A stretch of 64,000 bases of DNA from Bacteroidales bacterium (GCA_016783885.1 JADHVR010000007.1:21548-85547), one strand, 5' to 3'. Shown: positions 54,393 to 63,552, counted from the stretch's first letter. Translations and numbers: made by a program. The notes: generated by a model from the letters alone, not told the origin.

Positions 54393-57362
54393 TTAAAACT
54401 TCAAATTATCCGGAACCTGGCTTCCTTTTCCTATGTTCGGGACCAAGAAATCGTCTTTATCTTTATTATCCGTTTCGGTGTCCAAATTCAAATCGCTGCC
54501 TTTGTAGCCATTTGTCCCTGCTGATGGTTCCCAGTAAATGGTTTTGTCATCCAGGTCAACAACATCTGATGCATCTGCATCTCCGGCTATCATTCCCCAT
54601 ACGCCAGAAGAAAGTTCTTTATGCCCCAATATTCCTCCGTGAACCTGGTTTTCACCCGAAGTAAAATCGTAGGAATAAACACCTGATGTTTTTATTAACG
54701 GGTATTCCGAAATAATCGGGATATGATTCCTGTGATAGACTACTGTGAATAATTGTTGAATTATTGAATTGCTGAATAAAAGATTATCTGAACCATTTAA
54801 ACCGACTACGGAACCATCATTTATCAAGAAAGCGGCTTGTCGGGCTATCATCGTTTCGTTTGTTGCTGAACCTACATCTGAAGCATCACGGAGTTCAACC
54901 AGAACCCAATCAACGATATTACCGGATGGCAAAGATGTAACACTTTCGGTTCCTGAATAATTCCAGGGAGTCGTGTTATAAGGCTGGTTCAATGGAAAAT
55001 CAGGATGCGCGATCAAACCGATGTTCATATCTGTTCCGTTAAAAGGTCCTTCGAGGAAAACCTTTATGGCTAATTCAAAACCTTCCTCAACAAGATCTTG
55101 ACCGGTACCGTTAGTGCCGGGCGAACCTTTATCTCCGGAAGTTCCTGTAAATGTCGGTTCTCTTAATGAAGCAGTTGTCCAGTTAGTAAAATTATTATTG
55201 TTTTCTGTTGCCGTTCCGGTGAAAATCATTGAATAACCATTAGGATCGGGCCAATTGGAACCTCCGTCATATTCAATGCGATCAACTTCTGTTAAGCCAT
55301 CCGGTAAAAATAAAACAATTTCATCACCACCATTATTAGCCAGTTGAAAATCTGCATATTGGTATTCGTAGTTGCATGTATAACCTCCGTTTGTTATCGG
55401 GTCATCATTATTACCAAGTACAGCAAATCCACCGGCAGGAACAATAACAGAAGCTAATACCTTTATCGAATCGTAATCATTATCCATTATTATCCAGCCG
55501 CTCATATCAATATCACTGTTGGTTGGATTAAATACTTCAAACCATTCTCCTTTGTCATCATATACTACACCTGGATTTTGCAAAATCTCAGCAATAACAA
55601 GTACCGGGCTGTTATCATTTACTATAATGTAATCAGTATAGGTAGCTGTACCGGAACCACCCTCGTTTGTTACAACAAGTGTTACATCGAAAGTTCCTGT
55701 TGTATTGTAAACCACTGTCGGGTTTTGTCCTGTTGAAGTCGCGGGCGTTCCGCTTTCAAATGTCCATTGCCACGACGTTGGATCATTTAATGACAGGTCC
55801 GTAAAATTTACACTTTCCCCGGTAAAAATCTCCGTTTGATCTGCAGAAAAGCCTGCAATAGGAGGGAAAGTACATTCGGTAAAACCGGGTGTGGCATAAA
55901 TTGAATCGCCAATATTATTTTTCGTTACAAAATTCAAAGAAGCCATCCAATTTTCGGCAAGTGAATTATCAGAATCAGGATCGCACAATATTAGTGACGG
56001 TCCATTACCGTCAGGTTCGGTGGGCCAGGGAGAAACATCGTCATATTGAACAAAATCAATAATATTACCTGAATAGTCTTTTAACTCTATTAATTCTCCA
56101 CTATTGCTTAATCCATTGTACTGGATACTATCAGGCCATTCCAACGTATTTATCCCAAAAGTATTCATCATAGCTTCGGAATTGACAGCAACAACTATAA
56201 ACTCACCTGGATTTATAACGTAAGAAGGAAATGTAAATACTACTCCCGCTGAAAAATAATACCCTCCAAGATTTTCCACATCAGATCCGTTATTGTAAAG
56301 TTCAATAAATTCCAAAGAATCTGTATTGGTCTCGGGAGGATTGTACATGATTTCCGTAATTACAATGTCAGCTAAAGTTGTATCAATTGTTGCTTCCACT
56401 TTTAAATCGCAAATAACCGGAAGATGATCCGACATATAATACAAAGCCTGGATGACAGAATCGGGGAAATCCGGATTGGTGGGAGGATCGATCAGGGCAT
56501 CATTATAGTGATTTCCGTCATTACCAAATGCCTTGCACGAATTGTTTATGTACTCCACCCTGTTCGAGCCATTCTGAACATCATCGGAAAACAGGATAAA
56601 ATCAAAACGGTCATCCAATCCGCCGGTTGAGCCACCTCCGAAAGAAGCAGTCCTTGTACTTTGTGTATGGTACCAACGGTAAGAATATCCAGCATCATGC
56701 CAGTCACCTGCAGGTAATGGGTCATTTAAATTGTAAGGTTCGTTATTTATTAAGGCCTGATATGCAGGGTCAGAACTTGTATATAAATTGAAGTCTCCCC
56801 CAAAGAATATATTTTCTGCATTGGGAATGTTATTAATACGAGCAAGAAATGCATTAACTTCTGCAAGCCTCTGCAAAGAATCTCCAGGGAATGCTTTCAG
56901 GTGGGCAGAATAAAAATAAAAAAAAATCGTATCACCTCCCAGGGCAAGGTCATCGGATTTATAATATAAAACATATTCGTTAATGTGTCTTAATGCTGTC
57001 GGAATATACCACTGCGAAAACAAGGCAAGTTTATCACTGTTATAAAACAACATATTATCAGTATCAGGACCGTCGGTAAAAGCTGCCTTTTGGTAATGCG
57101 TAGTTCCGTAAACATTTAAAGCATCGTTTAAGAGCGTAACCGCACCACTGTTGCCTGTCAATTCATTAATAAGAATAACATCAGCTTTAAGGTACTGGTT
57201 GATTGTCCGGAAATAATCCTCACGTCCAGGATCGCCGCCGGGATAATTGAGGATATTGTGGTACATTATTTTCAGAGTATCGAACTGGGCATGGAGCAGG
57301 GAACCTGGAGCATGGAGCAAGGTGCAGAGAGCAAAAAGCTTTATCAGTAACGATTTTTTCAT
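54393..57362 (-). CDS. Secreted endonuclease/phosphatase-family protein with lamin-tail, PKD and dockerin-bearing C-terminal module
   Basis: The 989-residue product has a signal peptide, then an endonuclease/exonuclease/phosphatase domain (about 28-330; LINELTGNSG, GGDFNLYTSS, SDHLPVICDL). Next come a lamin-tail domain (about 338-450; IVITEIMYNPPETNTD), a PKD domain (about 500-590; SWQWTFESGTP) and a second lamin-tail domain (about 592-700; GEWFEVFNPTNSDIDMSG). Residues 765-989 match the C-terminal module of the 15703-18051 protease, with calcium loops at 928-939 (DADASDVVDLDD) and 957-968 (DLNLDTETDNKD) and the ending GKGSQVPDNLKF. No T9SS type A domain is present. A cohesin gene lies 161 bp upstream. 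Confidence 0.85.
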   Translation of the reverse strand: MKKSLLIKLFALCTLLHAPGSLLHAQFDTLKIMYHNILNYPGGDPGREDYFRTINQYLKADVILINELTGNSGAVTLLNDALNVYGTTHYQKAAFTDGPDTDNMLFYNSDKLALFSQWYIPTALRHINEYVLYYKSDDLALGGDTIFFYFYSAHLKAFPGDSLQRLAEVNAFLARINNIPNAENIFFGGDFNLYTSSDPAYQALINNEPYNLNDPLPAGDWHDAGYSYRWYHTQSTRTASFGGGSTGGLDDRFDFILFSDDVQNGSNRVEYINNSCKAFGNDGNHYNDALIDPPTNPDFPDSVIQALYYMSDHLPVICDLKVEATIDTTLADIVITEIMYNPPETNTDSLEFIELYNNGSDVENLGGYYFSAGVVFTFPSYVINPGEFIVVAVNSEAMMNTFGINTLEWPDSIQYNGLSNSGELIELKDYSGNIIDFVQYDDVSPWPTEPDGNGPSLILCDPDSDNSLAENWMASLNFVTKNNIGDSIYATPGFTECTFPPIAGFSADQTEIFTGESVNFTDLSLNDPTSWQWTFESGTPATSTGQNPTVVYNTTGTFDVTLVVTNEGGSGTATYTDYIIVNDNSPVLVIAEILQNPGVVYDDKGEWFEVFNPTNSDIDMSGWIIMDNDYDSIKVLASVIVPAGGFAVLGNNDDPITNGGYTCNYEYQYADFQLANNGGDEIVLFLPDGLTEVDRIEYDGGSNWPDPNGYSMIFTGTATENNNNFTNWTTASLREPTFTGTSGDKGSPGTNGTGQDLVEEGFELAIKVFLEGPFNGTDMNIGLIAHPDFPLNQPYNTTPWNYSGTESVTSLPSGNIVDWVLVELRDASDVGSATNETMIARQAAFLINDGSVVGLNGSDNLLFSNSIIQQLFTVVYHRNHIPIISEYPLIKTSGVYSYDFTSGENQVHGGILGHKELSSGVWGMIAGDADASDVVDLDDKTIYWEPSAGTNGYKGSDLNLDTETDNKDKDDFLVPNIGKGSQVPDNLKF
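57287..57332. repeat. GGAGCATGGAGCA-type repeat inside the signal-peptide coding region
   Basis: On the plus strand the region contains GGCATGGAGCAGGGA followed by GGAGCATGGAGCAAGG. On the coding strand it gives the duplicated protein segment TLLHAPG-SLLHA in the signal peptide of the 989-residue protein. A related G-rich repeat lies at 63291-63330. The insertion keeps the frame and the hydrophobic character. Confidence 0.6.
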
Positions 57363-57523
57363 TATTTAAAGATTTAATACATCCCCTGATTTTTCGTGCA
57401 TATCAAGCAGGACAACCTGGGTTTTGTATTTGATCCATGTGGGACCAGACATAAACCAGGGTATTATCCTTTGATTCATCCTTGTTGAAATAAATAATAG
57501 TGATTGTCCGGTTGATGGTTACT

Positions 57524-58033
57524 TTATTGTGAAACACCAATACTTCCATCAATTAATTTTAAAGTAAATTGTTTACCCAATTTAGTCCACAGCGCAGTCA
57601 TAACTTTTTCAGATTTACCTGGACCCGGCTTATTGGTTTCCCAAATCAAAGGAGAAAATGCGCTTTCGTCTGAATAAATAAATTCTATAATACATATTAC
57701 TTCTCCCGGAACAGGATTAGTGTTTGTGCCCTCAGAATTCAGCCAGGTTAATATTAATTCACCTTCTCCGTAAACAAGGTTATTCATCCATTCATCACGC
57801 GGAAAGTTCGGATCCGGATAAGTAACATCAACAGGTGTTAATACAGTCTTATCAAATTCAAGGAAAATTTGAAATGTCCCAATTCCATCATCAATTGTAT
57901 CAATTGTTATCGGGAAAAATACTGACCCCGCCGGTTGTTCACCTAAATCCGGTAAGCTTAATGTTGCTGTTTGTCCAAAAGTTAAACTTGTACTAATGAA
58001 CAACATACTAAAAAATAAAATTGCTTTTTTCAT
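57524..58033 (-). CDS. Secreted single-domain cohesin protein
   Basis: The 169-residue product has a signal peptide (1-20) and one cohesin-like domain to the end. It shows the cohesin layout: VFFPITIDTIDDGIGTFQIF, FDKTVLTPVDV, a central W with GEGELILTWLNSEG, VICIIEFIYSDES and the closing strand KLIDGSIGV. It stops directly after the domain, with no anchor, sorting domain or dockerin. The next gene downstream encodes a dockerin-bearing protein. A minus-strand -7 box TAATTTTG is at 58101-58108. In a different frame past its stop, about 38 more codons stay open, which may be chance or an old frameshift. Confidence 0.78.
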   Translation of the reverse strand: MKKAILFFSMLFISTSLTFGQTATLSLPDLGEQPAGSVFFPITIDTIDDGIGTFQIFLEFDKTVLTPVDVTYPDPNFPRDEWMNNLVYGEGELILTWLNSEGTNTNPVPGEVICIIEFIYSDESAFSPLIWETNKPGPGKSEKVMTALWTKLGKQFTLKLIDGSIGVSQ

Positions 58034-58133
58034 TTGAAATAATTTTTAATTATTAATTTATTTTTTTTCACAAAATAATTAGCAACAATTAATGAGGTTT
58101 CAAAATTACACCTTTATTTTGTAATGCGAATAT

Positions 58134-58164
58134 TTTGAAACTGAATAAAATTATAGTATATTTG
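58134..58164 (+). promoter_or_regulatory. Bacteroidetes-type promoter of the cytidylate-kinase-like gene
   Basis: TTTG at 58134-58137 and TATATTTG at 58157-58164 are 19 nt apart, an exact consensus match. The ATG is at 58187. Confidence 0.7.
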
Positions 58165-58186
58165 GACAAATAAAAAAAAGGCAAAA

Positions 58187-58915
58187 ATGACTACATATAA
58201 ATTACATACCGATAGAACACAGCGCAATGCCTTTGAAAAATATTTCAGTGAAATATTACGGGAAGATAAAGTTGAAGTAGTTGAAACAGGCCCTTATGTT
58301 TCAATCTCACGTGACTTCGGCTGTATGGCAAATCCAATTGCAATAAGACTTTCAAGAGAGCTTACAAGGCTAAGTAAAGAATCAGGGAAAGGCAAAGAGT
58401 GGAAATGGTTTAACAAGGTCATCCTTGAGGAATCGGCTAAAGCTCTGGACCTTAGTCCGTCTAAGATAAAATATGTATTCAGGGCGCAAAAAAAAAGCAT
58501 GATTGACGAAATAGTAGGCGCAATGGCTACTAAGTATTACAAAAGCGATAAAAAAATCAGGAGAACAATTATTGATGTGATAAGGTTGATCGTTAAAACC
58601 GGTTATGTAATTATTGTGGGACGTGGTGGAGTTGCTTTTGCCAATGATAATCCACAATCGCTTCACATTAAACTAACAGCGCCTGTTGAATGGAGGGTTG
58701 AAATGGTCAGAAAAAATTATCATAAAACCGAAGAAGATGCTTATAAATACTTGCTTAAAGTTGACAAAGAAAGAAAATACCTGATTGACAGTTTCATGGG
58801 GTTCGATACATACCATTCAATTTTTGATGTTGTCTTTAACCGTAAAACTGTTACTGAAGATGAAATTTTAAATACAATTATAAGTCTGTTGAAAATGAAA
58901 AATTTGATAATATAA
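58187..58915 (+). CDS. Cytidylate kinase-like protein
   Basis: The 242-residue product belongs to the cytidylate kinase-like (Cytidylate_kin2) family of P-loop-like proteins. It has VSISRDFGCMANPIAIRLSR at the position of the nucleotide loop, though without a classical GxxGxGKS, and GYVIIVGRGGVAFAN followed by LHIKLTAPVEWRVEMV. Family members are predicted nucleotide kinases of unknown substrate. It is monocistronic with a strong promoter. Confidence 0.85.
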   Translation: MTTYKLHTDRTQRNAFEKYFSEILREDKVEVVETGPYVSISRDFGCMANPIAIRLSRELTRLSKESGKGKEWKWFNKVILEESAKALDLSPSKIKYVFRAQKKSMIDEIVGAMATKYYKSDKKIRRTIIDVIRLIVKTGYVIIVGRGGVAFANDNPQSLHIKLTAPVEWRVEMVRKNYHKTEEDAYKYLLKVDKERKYLIDSFMGFDTYHSIFDVVFNRKTVTEDEILNTIISLLKMKNLII

Positions 58916-59070
58916 ATTCAGTAATTCTTGAGATAGGTTGAGATTGATGGATATACATTGAGATTGATGGAATTACGATAAAAAAATAATCTGTGTAAAT
59001 TAGTGTAATTTGTATCAAATAGAGATTTATTGAAATTTGTTGAACTCGACCAATCTCCATTTATCTCCAT

Positions 59071-59577
59071 CTAATTCACCTTAAATTTATACTCAACCTT
59101 TGCCAGTTCTTCATTTGCTTTAACTATCTTCACTTTCAGGTCTTCTTTAAATCTTGTTACTTTTTTTAACAATTCTTCATCAGAAGTTGCTAAGATTTGA
59201 GCAGCAAGAATTGCAGCATTCTTTGCGGCATTTATACCAACGGTTGCAACCGGTATTCCGGGAGGCATCTGGACTATTGATAACAAAGCATCCACACCTT
59301 TTAGTGTTGCTTTAATAGGTACACCAATTACAGGTAAAGATGTTTTCGCGGCAATAACACCCGGAAGATGAGCAGCCATACCGGCGCCTGCAATAATAAC
59401 ACGTACGCCTCTGTTTTGAGCCGATTTTGCAAATTCTTCTACTTTTTCCGGTGTGCGGTGAGCCGATAGTGCATTCATCTCAAACGGTATCTCCATCTTA
59501 TTAAAAAATTCAGCAGCAGCTTCCATCACAGGAAGATCGGATGTGCTACCCATAATAATACTTACTTTTGGTTCCAT
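59071..59577 (-). CDS. purE: 5-(carboxyamino)imidazole ribonucleotide mutase
   Basis: The 168-residue product is a class I PurE, which moves the carboxylate of N5-CAIR to C4 in purine synthesis. The active-site segments GSTSDLPVMEAA, SAHRTPE and GAGMAAHLPGV are intact. A minus-strand -7 box TATTTTTG lies at 59610-59617. The purK partner is not in this window. Confidence 0.96.
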   Translation of the reverse strand: MEPKVSIIMGSTSDLPVMEAAAEFFNKMEIPFEMNALSAHRTPEKVEEFAKSAQNRGVRVIIAGAGMAAHLPGVIAAKTSLPVIGVPIKATLKGVDALLSIVQMPPGIPVATVGINAAKNAAILAAQILATSDEELLKKVTRFKEDLKVKIVKANEELAKVEYKFKVN

Positions 59578-59779
59578 ATTTTAATTTAATTTTGAACTCT
59601 GTTTTACTGCAAAAATAAAGAAGCTTGTTCTATAAGGTTAAAAGTTTTTAATTTATTTTGCAATGTTTATAAAAAATTTTATCCAATATGAAACATTCAT
59701 GTTTTTTATATTGAGACACGCGAGAGAATGATTAAAATGTAAGTGGCAAACAGTTAACGTATTACTAAATTTTAAACAG

Positions 59780-60316
59780 ATGAAAACCATTAGGGTACAC
59801 GACAAAGAATTTTCAATTTTTATAGAAAATAAAAAAATTGTTGATGCTGTAACAAAAGTTGCCGGACAGATCAATTCAGACCTGAAAAGTAAAAATCCGC
59901 TTTTTCTGGTTATTCTGAATGGCGCGTTTATGTTTGCAGCGGATTTATTGAAAAAAATAAATATTCCCTGCGAAATTTCATTTGTCAAATTATCCTCTTA
60001 CACAGGAACGAAAACAACTTCCACAGTCCGTGAATTAATCGGTCTCGATGAAGTGTTAAGGGGAAGAACAGTAGTTATTGTTGAAGATATAATAGATACC
60101 GGAATCACAATGGGTGTTACCATAGAAAAACTAAAAAAGCTGGAAGCTACCGATGTAAGGATAGTAACTTTGCTGTTTAAACCAGATGCATTCAGGATGA
60201 ATTATGAAATCGATTATGTTGGTATGAAAATCCCAAATGATTTTATTGTCGGTTACGGATTGGATTATAACGGACACGGAAGGAATTATGCAGATATTTA
60301 TAAAATAATTGAATAG
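59780..60316 (+). CDS. hpt: Hypoxanthine phosphoribosyltransferase
   Basis: The 178-residue product salvages hypoxanthine or guanine with PRPP. The PRPP-binding loop VVIVEDIIDTGITMG and the purine-binding FIVGYGLDYNG are present. It is 9 bp upstream of obgE and probably cotranscribed. In many related genomes adk lies between these two genes; here it does not. Confidence 0.95.
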   Translation: MKTIRVHDKEFSIFIENKKIVDAVTKVAGQINSDLKSKNPLFLVILNGAFMFAADLLKKINIPCEISFVKLSSYTGTKTTSTVRELIGLDEVLRGRTVVIVEDIIDTGITMGVTIEKLKKLEATDVRIVTLLFKPDAFRMNYEIDYVGMKIPNDFIVGYGLDYNGHGRNYADIYKIIE

Positions 60317-60325
60317 TCAATTCTT

Positions 60326-61315
60326 ATGGGTAGTGATAATTTTGTTGATTACGTAAAGATAAACTGCAGGTCAGGTAAAGGCGGTGAGGGGTCGGTTCAC
60401 TTTCTTCGTACAAGAACAAATCCCAAAGGAGGTCCTGACGGAGGTAATGGCGGCAGGGGCGGGCATATTATTTTAAAAGGTAATAAACAACTTTGGACTT
60501 TGCTCCATCTGAAATACACCAAACATATAAAAGCCGGAAACGGACAAAACGGAATGGGTAGCCTGAAAACAGGAGCTGACGGAAAGGATATAATCCTGGA
60601 AATTCCACTGGGAACTGTTGCCAGAAATGCTGATACGGGTGAATTTGAATGTGAGATCACTGAACACGGGCAAACACATATTCTAATTAAGGGTGGTCGC
60701 GGCGGTTTGGGCAATGATCATTTTAAATCCTCAACCAACAGAACACCACGCTATGCCCAGCCCGGCGAACCTGGAAAGGAAGAATGGCAAATACTTGAAC
60801 TAAAGCTACTGGCTGATGTAGGTCTTGTTGGATTTCCAAATGCCGGTAAATCAACGTTGTTATCAGTAATTTCAGCCGCAAAACCCGAAATAGCCGATTA
60901 TCCGTTTACTACCTTAACGCCTAATCTCGGATTAGTCAGGTACCGCGAAGACAGGTCTTTTGTTGTTGCCGATATCCCAGGAATAATTGAGGGAGCGCAT
61001 AAAGGAAAAGGGTTAGGACTGAGATTTCTCCGGCATATTGAAAGAAATTCTATCCTCTTGTTTTTAGTTCCTTCCGACAGCAACGACATTAATAAAGAAT
61101 ATAAAGTTCTATTGAGCGAACTTAAACAATACAATCCGGAACTTTTGGATAAATCAAGAATTCTGGCAATAACAAAATCAGATCTTTTAGATGATGAATT
61201 AATCCGTGAGATTAAAAATGATTTGCCGGATATTACTTACGTTTTTATTTCATCCGTTGCAAAAACAGGTTTGATGAAGCTAAAGGATGTAATTTGGAAA
61301 GAGTCGAACATATAG
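60326..61315 (+). CDS. obgE: Ribosome-associated GTPase Obg
   Basis: The 329-residue product has the glycine-rich Obg fold at 1-160 ([19 protein letters not shown]) and a GTPase domain with [29 protein letters not shown] and ITKSDLL. The extra C-terminal OCT domain is absent, as is usual in Bacteroidota. Obg takes part in 50S assembly and growth control. Its stop codon is 16 bp before the REP array. Confidence 0.97.
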   Translation: MGSDNFVDYVKINCRSGKGGEGSVHFLRTRTNPKGGPDGGNGGRGGHIILKGNKQLWTLLHLKYTKHIKAGNGQNGMGSLKTGADGKDIILEIPLGTVARNADTGEFECEITEHGQTHILIKGGRGGLGNDHFKSSTNRTPRYAQPGEPGKEEWQILELKLLADVGLVGFPNAGKSTLLSVISAAKPEIADYPFTTLTPNLGLVRYREDRSFVVADIPGIIEGAHKGKGLGLRFLRHIERNSILLFLVPSDSNDINKEYKVLLSELKQYNPELLDKSRILAITKSDLLDDELIREIKNDLPDITYVFISSVAKTGLMKLKDVIWKESNI

Positions 61316-61330
61316 TTTCCATAACGCTAC

Positions 61331-61513
61331 TTCGGATTTGGGCGTACGGTAATTTGTGCGAAGGATAATCCGAAGCGGGATAATACAGGATTTGTAATCC
61401 ATAATTATTAGATATTGGATTAATTGATTGAAATGGATAATGAGGGATTGCAAATCCATAATTATTTACTTTCGGATTAGCAGGCACACAAGTCCTTTGC
61501 TTAAATCCGAAAG
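61331..61513 (+). repeat. REP-type unit 1 (left plus right hairpins, no gene)
   Basis: The left part (61331-61400) has TTCGGATT paired with AATCCGAA and a GGATT-TGT-AATCC hairpin. The right part (61445-61513) has GGATT-GCA-AATCC and CTTTCGGATT paired with AATCCGAAAG. The 44 bp between them replaces the transposase gene found in unit 3. Confidence 0.88.
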
Positions 61514-61544
61514 AGCGCCAGAGCGCCACGGAGCACGTCGGCTG

Positions 61545-61729
61545 TTTCGGATTTGAGGGTAGGGTAATTTGTGCGAAGGATAATCCGAAACGGGTTAATA
61601 CAGGATTTGTAATCCATAACGTTATTAGATATTGGATTAATTGATTGAAATGGTTAATGGGGATTGCAAATCCCTTGTTATTTACTTTCGGATTAGCAGG
61701 CGCACAAGTCCTTTGCTTAAATCCGAAAG
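61545..61729 (+). repeat. REP-type unit 2 (left plus right hairpins, no gene)
   Basis: The same left (61545-61615) and right (61660-61729) hairpin elements as unit 1, nearly identical along the whole unit including the spacer. The short link to unit 1 contains AGAGCGCCACGGAGCACG, also found before unit 3. This gives a direct tandem arrangement. Confidence 0.88.
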
Positions 61730-61752
61730 AGCGCCACGGAGCACGTCGGCTG

Positions 61753-62493
61753 TTTCGGATTTGAGGGTAGGGTAATTTGTGCGCAGGATAATCCGAAACG
61801 GGTTAATACAGGATTTGTAATCCATTGCAATCTTTAAGTTATAGCTTAATGTAAAATTATATTATGGGCATTAAAAATAAAATCACAGATGGATATAATT
61901 ATTTCCTGACTTTAACTGTTATCGATTGGATTAATGTATTTACAAGACCTGAATACAAATATATAATTCTTGACTCTTTAACATACAGTCAAAAAAACAA
62001 AGGACTAATTATTTTTGCCTGGTGTTTGATGAGCAATCATTTGCACTTAATTGCAGGTTCAAAAGAGGGATTTCATTTATCTAATATATTAAGGGATTTT
62101 AAAAAATTTACCAGTAAAGAGATTATCAGAACAATTCAGGAAAATCCTCAAGAAAGCAGAAAAAAATGGATGCTTAACAGATTTGAATTTGCAGGGAAAT
62201 ATGATAATAAAATAACAAACTATAAGTTTTGGCAAGAGGGGAATGAGTCGAAAGAAATACATACAAATTCCTTTTTAGAACAGAAATTAAACTATATACA
62301 TGATAATCCTGTAAGGGCTGAAATCGTAGCAAGACCTGAAGATTACTTATATAGTTCAGCACGGGACTATTCCGGCGAAAAAGGATTATTGGATGTGGTT
62401 TTAATAGAATGACAGGATAATGAGGGATTGCAAATCCATAATTATTTACTTTCGGATTAGCAGGCACACAAGTCCTTTGCTTAAATCCGAAAG
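61753..62493 (+). mobile_element. REP-type unit 3 carrying the RAYT transposase gene
   Basis: A left element (61753-61823), the transposase gene (61864-62412) and a right element (62425-62493) lie in order. The ends match those of the gene-less units, with the coding sequence in place of their short spacer. This is the arrangement expected of an autonomous element bounded by hairpins, as in IS200/IS605-like single-strand transposition. No inverted terminal repeats or target-site duplications are visible. Confidence 0.8.
61864..62412 (+). CDS. REP-associated tyrosine transposase (Y1_Tnp, RAYT)
   Basis: The 182-residue product has the HUH metal-binding motif in SNHLHLIAG (His59, His61) and the catalytic tyrosine Tyr144 in KLNYIHDNPVRAEIV. 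The FWQEG motif at 122-126 and the YLYSSARDY ending are typical of Bacteroidota RAYTs. These enzymes nick and rejoin single-stranded DNA at hairpin sequences. Key residues are intact, so the enzyme may be active. Confidence 0.92.
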   Translation: MGIKNKITDGYNYFLTLTVIDWINVFTRPEYKYIILDSLTYSQKNKGLIIFAWCLMSNHLHLIAGSKEGFHLSNILRDFKKFTSKEIIRTIQENPQESRKKWMLNRFEFAGKYDNKITNYKFWQEGNESKEIHTNSFLEQKLNYIHDNPVRAEIVARPEDYLYSSARDYSGEKGLLDVVLIE

Positions 62494-62522
62494 AGCGCCA
62501 CGGGCTTTTGTGCCACGGCTGC

Positions 62523-62707
62523 TTCGGATTTGGGCGTAGGGTAATTTGTGCGCAGGATAATCCGAAGCGGGATAATTTTAGGATTTGTAATCCACAGCGT
62601 TATTGGATGTGGAATTAATTGAATGAAATGGTTAATGGGGATTGCAAATCCCTTGTTATTTACTTTCGGATTAGCAGGCACACAAGTCTTTCGCTTAAAT
62701 CCGAAAG
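62523..62707 (+). repeat. REP-type unit 4 (left plus right hairpins, no gene)
   Basis: Left element 62523-62593 and right element 62638-62707 show the same design as units 1 and 2. It is slightly more diverged (GGATGTGGAATTAATTGAATG in parts of the spacer, CTTTCGCTTAAATCC in the loop). Its end lies 12 bp before the ATG of the PAP2 gene, so it occupies the promoter region of that gene. Confidence 0.86.
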
Positions 62708-62719
62708 AGCGCTATAATT

Positions 62720-63289
62720 ATGATAGAAACACTTAAATATTGGGACACGGAACTTTTCCTTTTCATTAATGAAAAACACAACGATTTTTGGGATTTCATT
62801 ATGTATTGGGCAAGTGATAAGTTAATCTGGATTCCGTTATATATCTTCTTTATGTATTTGCTGATTAAACACTATAAAAAAGATACAATCTGGATTTTAA
62901 TTTCCCTAACCGTTTTAATTACAGTAAGTGATCAGGTATCTGTTCTGTTCAAAAATATTATTATGCGGCTCAGGCCTTGTCACGAACCGGCACTGGAAGG
63001 CTTGGTACATCTTGTAAAAAATAAATGTGGCGGAGAATTTGGATTTTTCTCATCTCATGCAAGCAATCATTTTGCATTGGCTGCTTTTCTTTCTTTCCTG
63101 CTCGGTAAAAAGATAAAATACTTTAGCTTTTTTATTTTTTTATGGGCTGCTTTTATTTCTTACACCAGGATTTATCTCGGTGTTCATTATCCCGGCGATG
63201 TAATTGCAGGTATAATTGCAGGATGTGGCTTGGGTTTGATGATGGCTAAAATCTATTCCTTTTTCAAGCGTTATAGAACACAAAATTAA
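62720..63289 (+). CDS. PAP2-family membrane phosphatase
   Basis: The 189-residue product has five or six membrane helices and the three phosphatase motifs: KNIIMRLRP, FFSSHASNHF and TRIYLGVHYPGD. Members dephosphorylate undecaprenyl pyrophosphate or phosphatidate lipids at the membrane. The upstream space is filled by a REP-type unit, so it may be read from that sequence or from obgE. Lipid A or carrier-lipid recycling are possible roles. Confidence 0.92.
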   Translation: MIETLKYWDTELFLFINEKHNDFWDFIMYWASDKLIWIPLYIFFMYLLIKHYKKDTIWILISLTVLITVSDQVSVLFKNIIMRLRPCHEPALEGLVHLVKNKCGGEFGFFSSHASNHFALAAFLSFLLGKKIKYFSFFIFLWAAFISYTRIYLGVHYPGDVIAGIIAGCGLGLMMAKIYSFFKRYRTQN

Positions 63290-63290
63290 T

Positions 63291-63337
63291 GGAGCATGGG
63301 GCGTGGCGTGGGGCGTGGAGTGGGGCGTGGGATAATG
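63291..63337. repeat. G-rich GGGGCGTGG-type tandem repeat
   Basis: Following the PAP2 stop codon, variants of GGGGCGTGG and GGAGTGG repeat about six times (GGAGCATGGGGCGTGG then GCGTGGGGCGTGGAGTGGG). The composition is very unlike the AT-rich surroundings. It resembles the GGAGCATGG repeat within the gene at 57287-57332. Confidence 0.65.
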
Positions 63338-63449
63338 GGGATTACACCTGTCTGCCCTGACTGCCGTCAGGCAGGCGACAAAGGCAGGAATCCCAGGATA
63401 TTAACTTTCGGATTAGCCAACCCACATTGCTTTCGCATAAATCCGAAAG
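63338..63449 (+). repeat. Right REP hairpin element with an inserted palindrome
   Basis: GGGATT at 63338-63343 and AATCCC at 63389-63394 enclose an inserted GC-rich segment containing CTGAC-TGCC-GTCAG and GGCAGG, where other right elements have only GCA. CTTTCGGATT (63405-63414) and AATCCGAAAG (63440-63449) follow as in the standard element. It is a solitary diverged copy. Confidence 0.75.
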
Positions 63450-63552
63450 AGCTTTAGATTTTATTATGGATATGAATGATACATTAAATGTGAAAAATAG
63501 TTATTTTCTAAAATATTTTTTATATCTTTACCTAAATTTAACATCGTAAATT

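Noticed and set aside
61331..62707. CRISPR array
   Set aside because: The repeats are long paired hairpins with related spacers, contain a transposase gene, and no cas genes are present.
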